64,000 nt of DNA. Origin: Escherichia marmotae. Its GTDB lineage: Bacteria; Pseudomonadota; Gammaproteobacteria; Enterobacterales; Enterobacteriaceae. Below are positions 1-8,320 of this stretch, piece after piece. Both the position numbers and the translations under genes were made by a program. Where the stretch lies: the NCBI RefSeq assembly GCF_002900365.1, contig NZ_CP025979.1:1302001-1366000 (forward strand), read 5' to 3'. Each line of letters opens with the position of its first letter. Within the stretch, counting starts at the first letter, position 1. Below the pieces are notes generated by a model. It did no database searches. It was not told where the DNA came from and worked only from the letters and a program-made list of their open reading frames with translations.

Positions 1-251
1 CCCTAAGCGCCTCGCTGGCAGATGCACGAGCGCGCGGCAGCTATATGGGGTTTAGTCGTCTGGGCCTGGCGATTGGCGGTGCTATCGGTTATGTCGGTGG
101 CGGCTGGCTGTTTGACCTGGGTAAATCGGCGCAGCAACCAGAACTACCGTGGATAATGTTGGGCATTATTGGCATTATCACCTTCGTTGCGATGGGGTGG
201 CAATTTAGCCAGAAACGCGCTACGCGTCGGTTGCTGGAACGCGACGCCTGA
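1..251 (+). CDS. mdtH: MdtH multidrug efflux MFS transporter, C-terminal part
   Basis: The open frame runs from the window edge (codons begin at base 3) to TGA at 249-251, giving about 82 residues of the C-terminus. MdtH is an inner-membrane major facilitator family drug/H+ antiporter. The visible part contains the last two hydrophobic segments (a Gly-rich one around LAIGGAIGYVGGGWLF and one around IMLGIIGIITFVAMGW), followed by a basic tail ending RRLLERDA, as in E. coli MdtH. The N-terminal part lies outside the window. An internal Met at 45 is not the start. Identity rests on the sequence match and on the neighbours yceB and pyrC, which follow mdtH in Escherichia. Confidence 0.9.
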   Translation, partial: LSASLADARARGSYMGFSRLGLAIGGAIGYVGGGWLFDLGKSAQQPELPWIMLGIIGIITFVAMGWQFSQKRATRRLLERDA

Positions 252-421
252 AAATGCCATGCTTTCTGTTACCATTGTTCGCCCAGTCAATCTACTCGCC
301 GCAGCAACCTGTTATTACCTGTCGCCGCTGTTTTCAGTTTTTTCTGCTGGCGGGTTTAACGCTGGTGACACATGCTGCGTTGTGTCAGGATATTGACGCA
401 GATTTCATGTCGAGGACTACC

Positions 422-982
422 ATGAACAAGTTTTTATTTGCCGCTGCATTGATCATCAGCGGCCTGCTCGTTGGCTGTAATCAACTCACCCAGTACACGA
501 TTAGCGAACAAGAAATTAACCAGTCGCTTGCGAAACATAATAATTTCTCAAAAGATATCGGTTTGCCCGGTGTGGCTGATGCCCATATCGTTCTGACAAA
601 TCTGGCCAGTCAAATTGGCCGCGAAGAGCCAAATAAGATCACCTTAACCGGTGATGCCAATCTGGATATGAACTCTCTTTTCGGCAGCCAGAAAGCAACC
701 ATGAAACTGAAGCTGAAGGCGCTGCCGGTGTTTGATAAAGAAAAAGGCGCGATCTTCCTGAAAGAGATGGAAGTGGTCGACGCAACGGTGCAGCCAGAAA
801 AAATGCAAACGGTAATGCAAACATTGCTTCCCTATTTGAACCAGGCACTACGCAATTACTTCAACCAGCAACCGGCTTACGTTCTGCGCGAAGATGGTAG
901 TCAGGGTGAAGCAATGGCGAAAAAACTGGCGAAAGGTATTGAGGTGAAACCTGGCGAAATTGTCATTCCGTTTACTGATTAA
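422..982 (+). CDS. yceB: YceB outer-membrane lipoprotein (DUF1439)
   Basis: A 186-residue protein with a lipoprotein signal: basic N-terminus, hydrophobic stretch and lipobox LLVGC, placing the acylated Cys near residue 18. YceB belongs to the DUF1439 family and has a lipid-binding-like fold; its exact role is unknown. The frame is open upstream to 254, but the start at 422 was chosen because it places the signal peptide at the N-terminus and gives the family length. It is followed by its own terminator and lies between mdtH and pyrC. Confidence 0.92.
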   Translation: MNKFLFAAALIISGLLVGCNQLTQYTISEQEINQSLAKHNNFSKDIGLPGVADAHIVLTNLASQIGREEPNKITLTGDANLDMNSLFGSQKATMKLKLKALPVFDKEKGAIFLKEMEVVDATVQPEKMQTVMQTLLPYLNQALRNYFNQQPAYVLREDGSQGEAMAKKLAKGIEVKPGEIVIPFTD

Positions 983-989
983 ACACGAA

Positions 990-1014
990 GGGCGCATTCG
1001 CGCCCTTTATTTTT
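990..1014 (+). terminator. Intrinsic terminator after yceB
   Basis: GC-rich inverted repeat GGGCGC (990-995) and GCGCCC (1000-1005) with a 4-base loop, followed by a T-rich run at 1006-1014. It sits 8 bases after the yceB stop. Confidence 0.8.
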
Positions 1015-1021
1015 CGTGCAA

Positions 1022-1037
1022 AGGAAAACGTTTCCGC
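1022..1037 (+). promoter_or_regulatory. PurR operator upstream of pyrC
   Basis: The 16-base near-palindrome aggaaaacgtttccgc matches the PurR box, as known for pyrC in E. coli. It lies about 50 bases upstream of the pyrC ATG, where it would overlap the promoter. Inferred role: purine-dependent repression of dihydroorotase synthesis. Confidence 0.75.
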
Positions 1038-1050
1038 TTATCCTTTGTGT

Positions 1051-1077
1051 CCGGCAAAAACATCCCTTCAGCCGGAG
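1051..1077 (+). promoter_or_regulatory. pyrC leader hairpin that masks the ribosome-binding site
   Basis: CCGGC at 1051-1055 can pair with GCCGG at 1071-1075, which covers the GGAG Shine-Dalgarno at 1074-1077. In E. coli, pyrC transcripts that start at C under high CTP include this 5' arm and are translated poorly, while G-started shorter transcripts escape. The pairing arms are conserved here. The alternative start sites themselves cannot be seen from sequence. Confidence 0.65.
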
Positions 1078-1088
1078 CATAGAGATTA

Positions 1089-2135
1089 ATGACTGCACCA
1101 TCCCAGGTATTAAAGATCCGCCGCCCAGACGACTGGCACCTTCATCTCCGCGATGGCGACATGTTAAAAACTGTCGTGCCGTATACCAGCAAAACTTATG
1201 GCCGGGCCATCGTTATGCCCAATCTGGCTCCGCCCATAACGACCGTCGAAGCTGCCGTAGCGTATCGCCAGCGTATTCTTGACGCCGTACCTGCCGGACA
1301 CGATTTCACCCCGCTGATGACCTGTTATTTAACAGATTCGCTGGCCCCCAATGAATTGGAGCGTGGATTTAACGAAGGCGTGTTCACCGCGGCAAAACTT
1401 TACCCGGCAAACGCTACCACCAACTCCAGCCACGGTGTGACGTCGGTTGACACTATCATGCCGGTACTTGAGCGAATGGAAAAAATTGGCATGCCGCTGC
1501 TGGTGCACGGAGAAGTTACACACGCCGATATCGACATTTTTGACCGTGAAGCCCGCTTTATTGAAACGGTTATGGAGCCACTGCGCCAGCGCCTGACTGC
1601 GCTGAAAGTGGTTTTTGAGCACATCACCACTAAAGATGCTGCCGAATATGTTCGTGACGGTAATGAATTGCTGGCCGCTACTATTACCCCCCAGCATCTG
1701 ATGTTTAATCGTAACCATATGCTGGTTGGCGGTGTACGTCCGCACCTGTACTGCCTGCCCATTCTCAAACGTAATGTGCATCAACAGGCACTGCGTGAGC
1801 TGGTCGCCAGTGGCTTTAATCGCGTTTTTCTCGGGACTGACTCCGCACCACATGCACGTCATCGCAAAGAGAGTAGCTGCGGTTGTGCAGGCTGTTTTAA
1901 TGCACCAACGGCGCTGGGCAGTTACGCCACTGTATTTGAAGAAATGGATGCGTTGCAGCACTTTGAAGCGTTCTGTTCTTTAAACGGCCCGCAGTTCTAT
2001 GGTTTACCGGTCAACGAATCGTTTATTGAACTGGTACGCGAAGAGCAACAAGTTGCTGAAAGCATCGCTCTGACCGACGACACGCTGGTGCCATTCCTGG
2101 CCGGAGAAACGGTTCGCTGGACAGTTAAACAATAA
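1089..2135 (+). CDS. pyrC: Dihydroorotase
   Basis: A 348-residue class II dihydroorotase, which cyclises N-carbamoyl-L-aspartate to dihydroorotate in de novo pyrimidine synthesis in the cytoplasm. Visible metal and active-site features: the DWHLHLRDGD motif (HxH) near residues 15-22, the metal-bridging Lys in AAKLYPANAT near residue 100, His in LLVHGEVT and VVFEHITT, and Asp in FLGTDSAPH near residue 250. Length equals the E. coli enzyme. The start is set by the GGAG at 1074-1077 and by the leader hairpin known for this gene. Confidence 0.97.
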   Translation: MTAPSQVLKIRRPDDWHLHLRDGDMLKTVVPYTSKTYGRAIVMPNLAPPITTVEAAVAYRQRILDAVPAGHDFTPLMTCYLTDSLAPNELERGFNEGVFTAAKLYPANATTNSSHGVTSVDTIMPVLERMEKIGMPLLVHGEVTHADIDIFDREARFIETVMEPLRQRLTALKVVFEHITTKDAAEYVRDGNELLAATITPQHLMFNRNHMLVGGVRPHLYCLPILKRNVHQQALRELVASGFNRVFLGTDSAPHARHRKESSCGCAGCFNAPTALGSYATVFEEMDALQHFEAFCSLNGPQFYGLPVNESFIELVREEQQVAESIALTDDTLVPFLAGETVRWTVKQ

Positions 2136-2170
2136 AAAAACGTAGCATCCTGTTGTCATTAGGTTATTTT

Positions 2171-2190
2171 ACCTGTATAAATAACCAGCA
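2171..2190 (+). promoter_or_regulatory. LexA (SOS) box upstream of dinI
   Basis: CTGT at 2173-2176 and CCAG at 2185-2188 with an A/T-rich 8-base spacer reproduce the 20-base SOS box layout known for dinI. It lies 20 bases before the dinI start, so LexA bound here would block the promoter. Confidence 0.85.
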
Positions 2191-2209
2191 TATTTAACAG
2201 GGGGCTATT

Positions 2210-2455
2210 ATGAGAATTGAAGTCACCATCGCGAAAACTTCTCCATTACCTGCCGGGGCTATTGACGCTCTGGCAGGTGAACTTTCCCGCCGTATTCAGT
2301 ATGCGTTTCCTGATAACGAAAGCCATGTGTCTGTTCGTTATGCTTCAGCCAATAATTTATCGGTTATTGGCGCGACAAAAGAAGATAAACAACGTATTAG
2401 CGAAATTCTGCAAGAAACATGGGAAAGCGCAGATGACTGGTTCGTTAGCGAATAA
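2210..2455 (+). CDS. dinI: DNA damage-inducible protein I
   Basis: An 81-residue protein matching DinI over its full length (MRIEVTIAK start, acidic C-terminal helix ending SADDWFVSE). DinI binds RecA filaments and tunes the SOS response by stabilising filaments and limiting UmuD and LexA cleavage. The acidic C-terminal helix that mimics DNA is visible. GGGGG at 2200-2204 serves as the ribosome-binding site. Upstream lies a clear LexA box; downstream is an intrinsic terminator, so the gene is a single-gene SOS unit. Confidence 0.95.
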   Translation: MRIEVTIAKTSPLPAGAIDALAGELSRRIQYAFPDNESHVSVRYASANNLSVIGATKEDKQRISEILQETWESADDWFVSE

Positions 2456-2475
2456 TATGCAGTAATGTTTGTTTT

Positions 2476-2497
2476 GCCGGGTCGCCCCGGCTTTTTT
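2476..2497 (+). terminator. Intrinsic terminator after dinI
   Basis: Stem GCCGGG (2476-2481) with CCCGGC (2486-2491), 4-base loop, then a T run from 2492. Confidence 0.85.
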
Positions 2498-2650
2498 ATT
2501 TTGCGTACAAATCTTCTACACTTCCTCAAAATAATTGCACAATATGCTAAAAAAATATGAATGACATGCTGTTTTATTGTTCATATAAATCTTAAAACCA
2601 AAAAAATATCTCTTTCCCCCTTTAAAAATTCGGTGAACACCCTTACTTAT

Positions 2651-2659
2651 TGGTATACT
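2651..2659 (+). promoter_or_regulatory. Probable extended -10 promoter of bssS
   Basis: TGGTATACT (TGn followed by TATACT at 2654-2659) is an extended -10 element about 70 bases upstream of bssS, at the end of an AT-rich non-coding stretch. Inferred from sequence only. Confidence 0.5.
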
Positions 2660-2730
2660 GAAGTTGCTTCAGATAAAAACGCATTGAACCTCGAATAACG
2701 TTGTCTAGTAACACGAATTAGGGGGCCATG

Positions 2731-2985
2731 ATGGAAAAAAACAATGAAGTCATTCAGACTCATCCGCTCGTAGGGTGGGACATCAGCACCGTTGATAGCT
2801 ATGATGCGCTGATGTTGCGTTTGCACTACCAGACCCCAAATAAGTCCGAGCAGGAAGGGACTGAAGTTGGTCAGACACTCTGGTTAACTACTGATGTTGC
2901 CAGACAATTTATTTCGATATTAGAAGCAGGAATCGCCAAAATTGAATCTGGTGATTTCCATGTAAATGAGTATCGGCGTCATTAA
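2731..2985 (+). CDS. bssS: BssS biofilm regulator
   Basis: An 84-residue protein (MEKNNEVIQTHPLVGWDIS...) matching BssS, reported in E. coli to affect biofilm formation through indole/AI-2-related signalling; the mechanism is unresolved. There are two adjacent ATG codons at 2728 and 2731. The second was chosen because GGGGG at 2721-2725 is only two bases from the first but at a workable distance from the second, and this gives the known length. The gene is monocistronic, with an extended -10 upstream and a terminator downstream. Confidence 0.9.
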   Translation: MEKNNEVIQTHPLVGWDISTVDSYDALMLRLHYQTPNKSEQEGTEVGQTLWLTTDVARQFISILEAGIAKIESGDFHVNEYRRH

Positions 2986-3006
2986 CATGACATGACCATC
3001 CACCCA

Positions 3007-3029
3007 AAAGGCACCTGACCGGTGCCTTT
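3007..3029 (+). terminator. Intrinsic terminator after bssS
   Basis: AAAGGCACC (3007-3015) pairs with GGTGCCTTT (3021-3029). The A/T flanks make it potentially bidirectional. Confidence 0.75.
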
Positions 3030-3099
3030 ACCATTTCTGGGTTGTATATCTGCATTCACTTAATTACTCTGCTTGTACCATGAGAGCAGAGAGAAAAAA

Positions 3100-4218
3100 A
3101 TGAAATACGATCTCATCATTATTGGCAGCGGTTCCGTAGGTGCTGCAGCCGGGTATTATGCCACCCAGGCCGGTTTGAAAGTGCTGATGACCGACGCCCA
3201 TATGCCACCACATCAACACGGCAGTCACCACGGTGATACGCGATTAATTCGCCATGCTTATGGTGAAGGCGAAAAATATGTTCCGTTAGTGCTTCGCGCG
3301 CAAACGTTGTGGGATGAACTCTCCCATTACAACGAAGAAGACCCTATTTTTGTGCGCTCTGGCGTCATCAACCTTGGTCCTTCTGACTCCAAATTCCTCA
3401 CCAACGTTGCCCACAGTGCGGAACAGTGGCAACTCAACATCGAAAAACTGGATGCGCAAGCGATTATGGCCCGCTGGCCGGAAATACGCGTCCCGGACAA
3501 CTACATCGGCTTATTTGAAGCTGATTCCGGCTTTTTGCGCAGTGAACTGGTGATTAAAACCTGGATCAAACTGGCGAATGAAGCTGGCTGCGCGCAACTG
3601 TTTAATTGCCCGGTCACCGCTATTCACCATGATGACAACGGCGTAACCATTACAACGGCTGATGGCGAGTATCAGGCAAAGAAAGCGATCGTCTGCGCGG
3701 GAACCTGGGTAAAAGACCTGCTACCAGAACTCCCGATTCAGCCAGTACGCAAAGTATTTGCCTGGTATCAGGCAGATGGTCGTTATAGCATTAAAAATAA
3801 ATTTCCGGCGTTTACTGGCGAACTGCCCAATGGCGATCAATATTACGGTTTTCCTGCCGAAAATGACGCTCTGAAGATTGGTAAACATAACGGTGGTCAG
3901 GTGATTCATTCCGCGGATGAACGAGTTCCATTTGCGGAAATTACCAGCGACGGTTCTGAAGCCTTCCCATTCTTGCGCCAGGTGTTGCCAGGTATTGGCT
4001 GCTGCCTGTACGGCGCTTCCTGCACCTATGATAATTCGCCTGACGAAGATTTTATTATCGATACCCTGCCCGATCACGATAATACGCTGCTGATTACCGG
4101 CCTGAGTGGGCACGGCTTTAAATTTGCGTCGGTTTTAGGGGAAATAGCCGCTGACTTTGCACAAGACAAAAAAAGCAATTTTGATTTGACGCCATTCAGA
4201 CTTTCCCGCTTCCAATAA
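3100..4218 (+). CDS. solA: N-methyl-L-tryptophan oxidase
   Basis: A 372-residue FAD enzyme of the monomeric sarcosine oxidase family. SolA oxidatively demethylates N-methyl-L-tryptophan and, less efficiently, sarcosine. The N-terminal dinucleotide motif IIIGSGSVGAAAGYY is present. The C-terminal Cys of the GCCLYGASCTYDNSPDEDF region is where family members attach FAD covalently. The start is the ATG of MKYDL after an AGAGAG purine run, not the upstream TTG at 3073. Its terminator has been split by an IS4 copy beginning 27 bases after the stop. Confidence 0.95.
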   Translation: MKYDLIIIGSGSVGAAAGYYATQAGLKVLMTDAHMPPHQHGSHHGDTRLIRHAYGEGEKYVPLVLRAQTLWDELSHYNEEDPIFVRSGVINLGPSDSKFLTNVAHSAEQWQLNIEKLDAQAIMARWPEIRVPDNYIGLFEADSGFLRSELVIKTWIKLANEAGCAQLFNCPVTAIHHDDNGVTITTADGEYQAKKAIVCAGTWVKDLLPELPIQPVRKVFAWYQADGRYSIKNKFPAFTGELPNGDQYYGFPAENDALKIGKHNGGQVIHSADERVPFAEITSDGSEAFPFLRQVLPGIGCCLYGASCTYDNSPDEDFIIDTLPDHDNTLLITGLSGHGFKFASVLGEIAADFAQDKKSNFDLTPFRLSRFQ

Positions 4219-4227
4219 TCATCATTA

Positions 4228-4244
4228 CGGCCTCCAAAATGAGG
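4228..4244 (+). terminator. solA terminator, left half, split by IS4
   Basis: CGGCCTC (4228-4234) and the loop/right-arm bases up to 4244 precede the IS4 end. The rest (GAGGCCG followed by TTTTT) resumes at 5680-5691 after IS4. Without IS4 and one copy of the duplicated 13 bases, the sequence is a 7-bp stem with a 6-base loop and a T run, a typical intrinsic terminator for solA. In the present state the stem is no longer followed by T residues. Confidence 0.7.
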
Positions 4245-5670
4245 TAATGCCGATCAGTTAAGGATCAGTTGACCGATCCAGTGGCTGTGTAAGAATCCGG
4301 AAACGCTCACTCGTTTCCGGATTTTTTTATGCACATTGGACAGGCTCTTGATCTGGTATCCCGTTACGATTCTCTGCGTAACTCACTGACTTCTCTGGGG
4401 GATTACCTCGACCCCGAACTCATCTCTCGTTGCCTTGCCGAATCAGGTACTGTAACGCTACGCAAGCGCCGTCTTCCCCTCGAAATGATGGTCTGGTGTA
4501 TTGTTGGCATGGCGCTTGAGCGTAAAGAACCTCTTCACCAGATTGTGAATCGCCTGGACATCATGCTACCGGGCAATCGCCCCTTCGTTGCCCCCAGTGC
4601 CGTTATTCAGGCCCGCCAGCGCCTGGGAAGTGAGGCTGTCCGCCGCGTGTTCACGAAAACAGCGCAGCTCTGGCATAACGCCACGCCGCATCCGCACTGG
4701 TGCGGCCTGACCCTGCTGGCCATCGATGGTGTGTTCTGGCGCACACCGGATACACCAGAGAACGATGCAGCCTTCCCCCGCCAGACACATGCCGGGAACC
4801 CGGCGCTCTACCCGCAGGTCAAAATGGTCTGCCAGATGGAACTGACCAGCCATCTGCTGACGGCTGCAGCCTTCGGCACGATGAAGAACAGCGAAAATGA
4901 GCTTGCTGAGCAACTTATAGAACAAACCGGCGATAACACCCTGACGTTAATGGATAAAGGTTATTACTCACTGGGACTGTTAAATGCCTGGAGCCAGGCG
5001 GGAGAACACCGCCACTGGATGATCCCTCTCAGAAAGGGAGCGCAATATGAAGAGATCAGAAAACTGGGTAAAGGCGATCATCTGGTGAAGCTGAAAACCA
5101 GCCCGCAGGCACGAAAAAAGTGGCCGGGGCTGGGAAATGAGGTGACAGCCCGCCTGCTGACCGTGACGCGCAAAGGAAAAGTCTGCCATCTGCTGACGTC
5201 GATGACGGACGCCATGCGCTTTCCCGGAGGAGAAATGGCGGATCTGTACAGTCATCGCTGAGAAATCGAACTGGGATACAGGGAGATAAAACAGACGATG
5301 CAACTGAGCAGGCTGACGCTGAGAAGTAAAAAGCCGGAGCTTGTGGAGCAAGAGCTGTGGGGTGTCTTACTGGCTTATAATCTGGTGAGATATCAGATGA
5401 TTAAAATGGCGGAACATCTGAAAGGTTACTGGCCGAATCAACTGAGTTTCTCAGAATCATGCGGAATGGTGATGAGAATGCTGATGACATTGCAGGGCGC
5501 TTCACCGGGACGTATACCGGAGCTGATGCGCGATCTTGCAAGTATGGGACAACTAGTGAAATTACCGACAAGAAGGGAAAGGGCCTTCCCGAGAGTGGTA
5601 AAGGAGAGGCCCTGGAAATACCCCACAGCCCCGAAAAAGAGCCAGTCAGTTGCTTAACTGACTGGCATTA
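4245..5670 (+). mobile_element. IS4, copy 1 (transposase carries a nonsense codon)
   Basis: A 1,426-base element with the IS4 termini: TAATGCCGATCAGTTAAG on the left and, inverted, TTAACTGACTGGCATTA on the right. The 13-base sequence ctccaaaatgagg occurs directly before (4232-4244) and after (5671-5683) the element and is a perfect target duplication, so the insertion is clean and not rearranged. The target was the loop of the solA terminator and overlaps the ATG annotated for yceO in K-12. A second, inverted copy lies at 12203-13628. Confidence 0.97.
4329..5657 (+). pseudogene. IS4 transposase, interrupted by an internal TGA
   Basis: The frame matches the 442-residue IS4 DDE transposase, but codon 311 is TGA at 5259-5261 where the second copy in this window has TGG (HRWEIELGYREIK). 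The stop lies at the start of the YREK signature that carries the catalytic Glu, so the 310-residue product lacks the third acidic residue and should be inactive. The remaining frame is open to TAA at 5655-5657. A single-base change or a sequencing error would explain it. Confidence 0.93.
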
Positions 5671-5705
5671 CTCCAAAATGAGGCCGTTTTTACAGGAGTT
5701 TTTTA

Positions 5706-5819
5706 ATGCGTCGTTTGGTGAACTATCTCATCAATAATATTCGCGAACACTTCATGCTTTATCTTGTTCTTTGGTCACTGCTGGCGATTATGGATCTCAT
5801 CTATGTATTTTATTTCTAA
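5706..5819 (+). CDS. yceO: YceO small membrane protein
   Basis: A 37-residue protein (MRRLVNYLINNIREHFMLYL...) with one C-terminal hydrophobic segment, probably a single membrane span. In K-12 it is annotated 9 residues longer, starting at an ATG that here lies in the IS4 target duplication (5678). In this window the longer frame is shifted by one base in a run of T, whereas the inner ATG at 5706 has AGGAG at 5694-5698 at good spacing. The short form is therefore the likely real protein. Its function is unknown. IS4 sits just upstream and may have changed its transcription. Confidence 0.65.
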   Translation: MRRLVNYLINNIREHFMLYLVLWSLLAIMDLIYVFYF

Positions 5820-6080
5820 CCCGCAATCACTGACATAAATTGACAAATATTTAATATCTCTTTCATTTGGTGTAAAAATTTGAATAAGCTTATTCCTGCA
5901 ATAACCGCATTCACCAGATTTCACTCATCCTGAAACAACTAATCTTATGAAGATCTCTTCATTATTAAATCAAAATTATTGAAATAAAAATAAATATCAT
6001 TCGAATTGTTATTTTTAAGTTGCAATTCATTCTCCGACACGCCATTTTCATTCTCTCGCAAATATGTTTCGGATGCCCTT

Positions 6081-6647
6081 ATGCCACTTACAAATACCCC
6101 TGAACGCTATGGCGTTATATCAACAGCCTTTCATTGGCTAAGTGCAATCATTGTCTATGGCATGTTTGCTTTGGGTCTGTGGATGGTAACGCTCAGTTAT
6201 TACGATGGCTGGTATCACAAAGCACCAGAACTGCATAAAAGCATCGGTATTCTGTTAATGATGGGGCTGGTTGTTCGTATTCTGTGGCGTGTCATATCCC
6301 CACCGCCAGGTCCGTTGCAAAATTATTCGCTTATGACTCGTCTTGGTGCAAAGACTGGACATCTTGCGCTGTACCTCTTGCTCTTCGCCATTGGCATCAG
6401 TGGCTATCTGATCTCTACCGCCGATGGCAAACCGATCAGCGTTTTTGGCTGGTTTGACGTTCCCGCAACCCTTGCCGATACTGGAGCGCAGGCTGACTTA
6501 GCCGGTGCCCTGCATTTTTGGCTGGCGTGGAGCGTGATCGTTCTGTCCGTTATGCACGGATTTATGGCTCTGAAGCATCATTTCATCGATAAAGACGACA
6601 CCCTGAAGCGCATGCTGGGAAAATCGTCATCTGACTATGGAGTTTAA
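6081..6647 (+). CDS. yceJ: YceJ cytochrome b561-family membrane protein
   Basis: A 188-residue integral membrane protein with four hydrophobic helices (about residues 12-35, 50-70, 87-110 and 145-170) and His residues suited to two b hemes (FHWLSA, LHKSIG, GHLALY, LHFWLAW, MHGFMALKHHF). It belongs to the bacterial cytochrome b561 family of quinone-linked electron carriers. The next gene, yceI, starts 4 bases after its stop, so the two form an operon. An upstream in-frame extension to 6006 was not used because it lacks a family match. The donor and acceptor are unknown. Confidence 0.9.
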   Translation: MPLTNTPERYGVISTAFHWLSAIIVYGMFALGLWMVTLSYYDGWYHKAPELHKSIGILLMMGLVVRILWRVISPPPGPLQNYSLMTRLGAKTGHLALYLLLFAIGISGYLISTADGKPISVFGWFDVPATLADTGAQADLAGALHFWLAWSVIVLSVMHGFMALKHHFIDKDDTLKRMLGKSSSDYGV

Positions 6648-6650
6648 AAA

Positions 6651-7226
6651 ATGAAAAAAAGCCTGCTTGGTTTAACCTTCGCTTCACTGATGTTCTCTGC
6701 CGGTTCAGCTATCGCCGCCGATTATAAAATTGACAAAGAAGGCCAGCACGCCTTTGTCAATTTCCGCATCCAGCATCTGGGTTACAGTTGGTTGTACGGC
6801 ACATTTAAAGATTTCGACGGTACATTTACGTTTGATGAAAAGGATCCTGCAGCCGATAAAGTGAATGTGACTATTAACACCACCAGTGTTGATACCAATC
6901 ACGCCGAGCGCGATAAACATCTCCGCAGCGCGGATTTCCTTAATACAGCAAAATATCCACAGGCAACCTTCTCCTCCACCAGCGTGAAGAAAAACGGTGA
7001 CGAGCTGGATATTACTGGTGATCTGACGCTGAATGGCGTGACCAAACCAGTAACGCTGGAAGCGAAATTGATTGGCCAGGGCGACGATCCATGGGGCGGT
7101 AAACGTGCGGGTTTTGAGGCTGAAGGGAAAATTAAGCTAAAAGACTTCAATATCAAGACAGATTTAGGCGCGGCTTCGCAGGAAGTTGATCTGATTATTT
7201 CGGTTGAAGGCATACAACAGAAGTAG
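6651..7226 (+). CDS. yceI: YceI periplasmic lipocalin-like protein
   Basis: A 191-residue protein with a Sec signal peptide (MKKSLLGLTFASLMFSAGSAIAA, cleavage after residue 22 or 23). The mature YceI domain follows, an extended eight-stranded barrel family that binds polyisoprenoid-like lipids. It is cotranscribed with yceJ, which suggests transfer or protection of a quinone-like molecule, though this is inference. In E. coli the protein is induced by base and osmotic stress. The convergent neighbour is trhO, with a palindromic spacer between. Confidence 0.93.
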   Translation: MKKSLLGLTFASLMFSAGSAIAADYKIDKEGQHAFVNFRIQHLGYSWLYGTFKDFDGTFTFDEKDPAADKVNVTINTTSVDTNHAERDKHLRSADFLNTAKYPQATFSSTSVKKNGDELDITGDLTLNGVTKPVTLEAKLIGQGDDPWGGKRAGFEAEGKIKLKDFNIKTDLGAASQEVDLIISVEGIQQK

Positions 7227-7237
7227 TGCTGAGATGT

Positions 7238-7260
7238 TGCCGGATGACACGCATCCGGCA
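7238..7260. repeat. REP-like palindrome between convergent yceI and trhO
   Basis: TGCCGGATG (7238-7246) pairs with CATCCGGCA (7252-7260). This is a short REP-type hairpin in the 41-base gap between converging genes and probably protects or ends both transcripts. Confidence 0.7.
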
Positions 7261-7267
7261 CGAATGT

Positions 7268-8320
7268 TTATTCTGTTGGATCAGGAATAACCAGTGTCAT
7301 GTTCAGGCGTCCACGTGATTTATTAAAGATCTTATTGCCATTTTCCCGCCCGGCACGGAGACGTCGCTGTTCTTCTGGCGGTAACGCGCTTTCTTCACAG
7401 CAAATCTCACTACAACAGCCTTTGAATTTCTCGGCGCACGCCGGACACTGAATGAACAGCAGGTGGCAACCATCATTTTTGCAGTTGGTATGGCTGTCGC
7501 ACGGTGTGCCACATTGATGACAATGCGCGATAATTTCATCAGAGATGCGCTCTCCCATCCGCTCATCAAAAACGAAATTTTTACCAATAAAGCGGACCGG
7601 CAGACCTTGTTCCCGCGCTTTGCGGGCGTATTCAATAATGCCGCCTTCGATATGCCAGACTTTATTGAATCCGCTATGTTTCATCCAGGCACTGGCCTTT
7701 TCGCAACGAATACCACCGGTGCAGTACATCACGATTTTTTTATCTTTATGCGCCTGCATCATCTCAACCGCTTTCGGCAGTTGCTCACGGAAGGTATCAG
7801 CCGGAATTTCGAGCGCGTTTTCAAAATGCCCCACTTCGTATTCATAGTGGTTGCGCATGTCGATAAACAGCGTATCTGGATCGTCAAGCATGGCGTTCAC
7901 TTCCGCCGCTTGTAGATATTCCCCGACGTTACTGGCGTCAAATTGAGGATCGTCAATACCATCGGCAACAATTCGTTCGCGGACTTTCATGCGCAGCACC
8001 CAGAAGGATTTCCCGTCATCATCCAGCGCAATATTCAGACGTAATCCGTTTAAAGCAGGGTCAAAAGCATAAAGCTGTGCGCGAAATGTCTCTACGTTGC
8101 TCGCCGGTACGCTGATTTGTGCGTTGATCCCTTCACGTGCCAGATAGACCCGCCCAAAGACATTCAACGCAGTAAATAGCTGATATAAAGCATCGCGGGT
8201 CGCCCTGGGATCGGCAATTTGGAAATATTTATAGAACGACATGGTGGTGCGTGGTTCGCTCTCGGTCAGCATTTTGGCTTTCAGCGCGTCATTAGAAATG
8301 CGGTTGTGTAACACTGGCAT
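7268..8320 (-). CDS. trhO: tRNA uridine-34 hydroxylase TrhO (rhodanese family)
   Basis: A 350-residue protein (formerly yceA) that hydroxylates U34 of certain tRNAs using oxygen, the first step to 5-oxyacetyl- or methoxyuridine. It has an N-terminal acylphosphatase-like region and a central rhodanese domain with the catalytic Cys in MYCTGGIRCEK near residue 200. The C-terminal part is Cys-rich (HCHQCGTPCDSHTNC, CPACAEKFKGCCSEICCEE), likely metal-binding. Length equals E. coli TrhO. It is divergent from lpxL across a 223-base gap. Confidence 0.95.
   Translation of the reverse strand: MPVLHNRISNDALKAKMLTESEPRTTMSFYKYFQIADPRATRDALYQLFTALNVFGRVYLAREGINAQISVPASNVETFRAQLYAFDPALNGLRLNIALDDDGKSFWVLRMKVRERIVADGIDDPQFDASNVGEYLQAAEVNAMLDDPDTLFIDMRNHYEYEVGHFENALEIPADTFREQLPKAVEMMQAHKDKKIVMYCTGGIRCEKASAWMKHSGFNKVWHIEGGIIEYARKAREQGLPVRFIGKNFVFDERMGERISDEIIAHCHQCGTPCDSHTNCKNDGCHLLFIQCPACAEKFKGCCSEICCEESALPPEEQRRLRAGRENGNKIFNKSRGRLNMTLVIPDPTE

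Noticed and set aside
254..421. Upstream extension of yceB to 254
   Set aside because: It would bury the lipoprotein signal and lacks family similarity; the ATG at 422 gives a proper signal peptide and the known length.
1329..1961. Long antisense frame within pyrC (210 residues)
   Set aside because: It is a shadow of the pyrC codons, without ribosome-binding site or recognisable domain; similar antisense frames in putA, torA, IS4 and opgH were rejected for the same reason.
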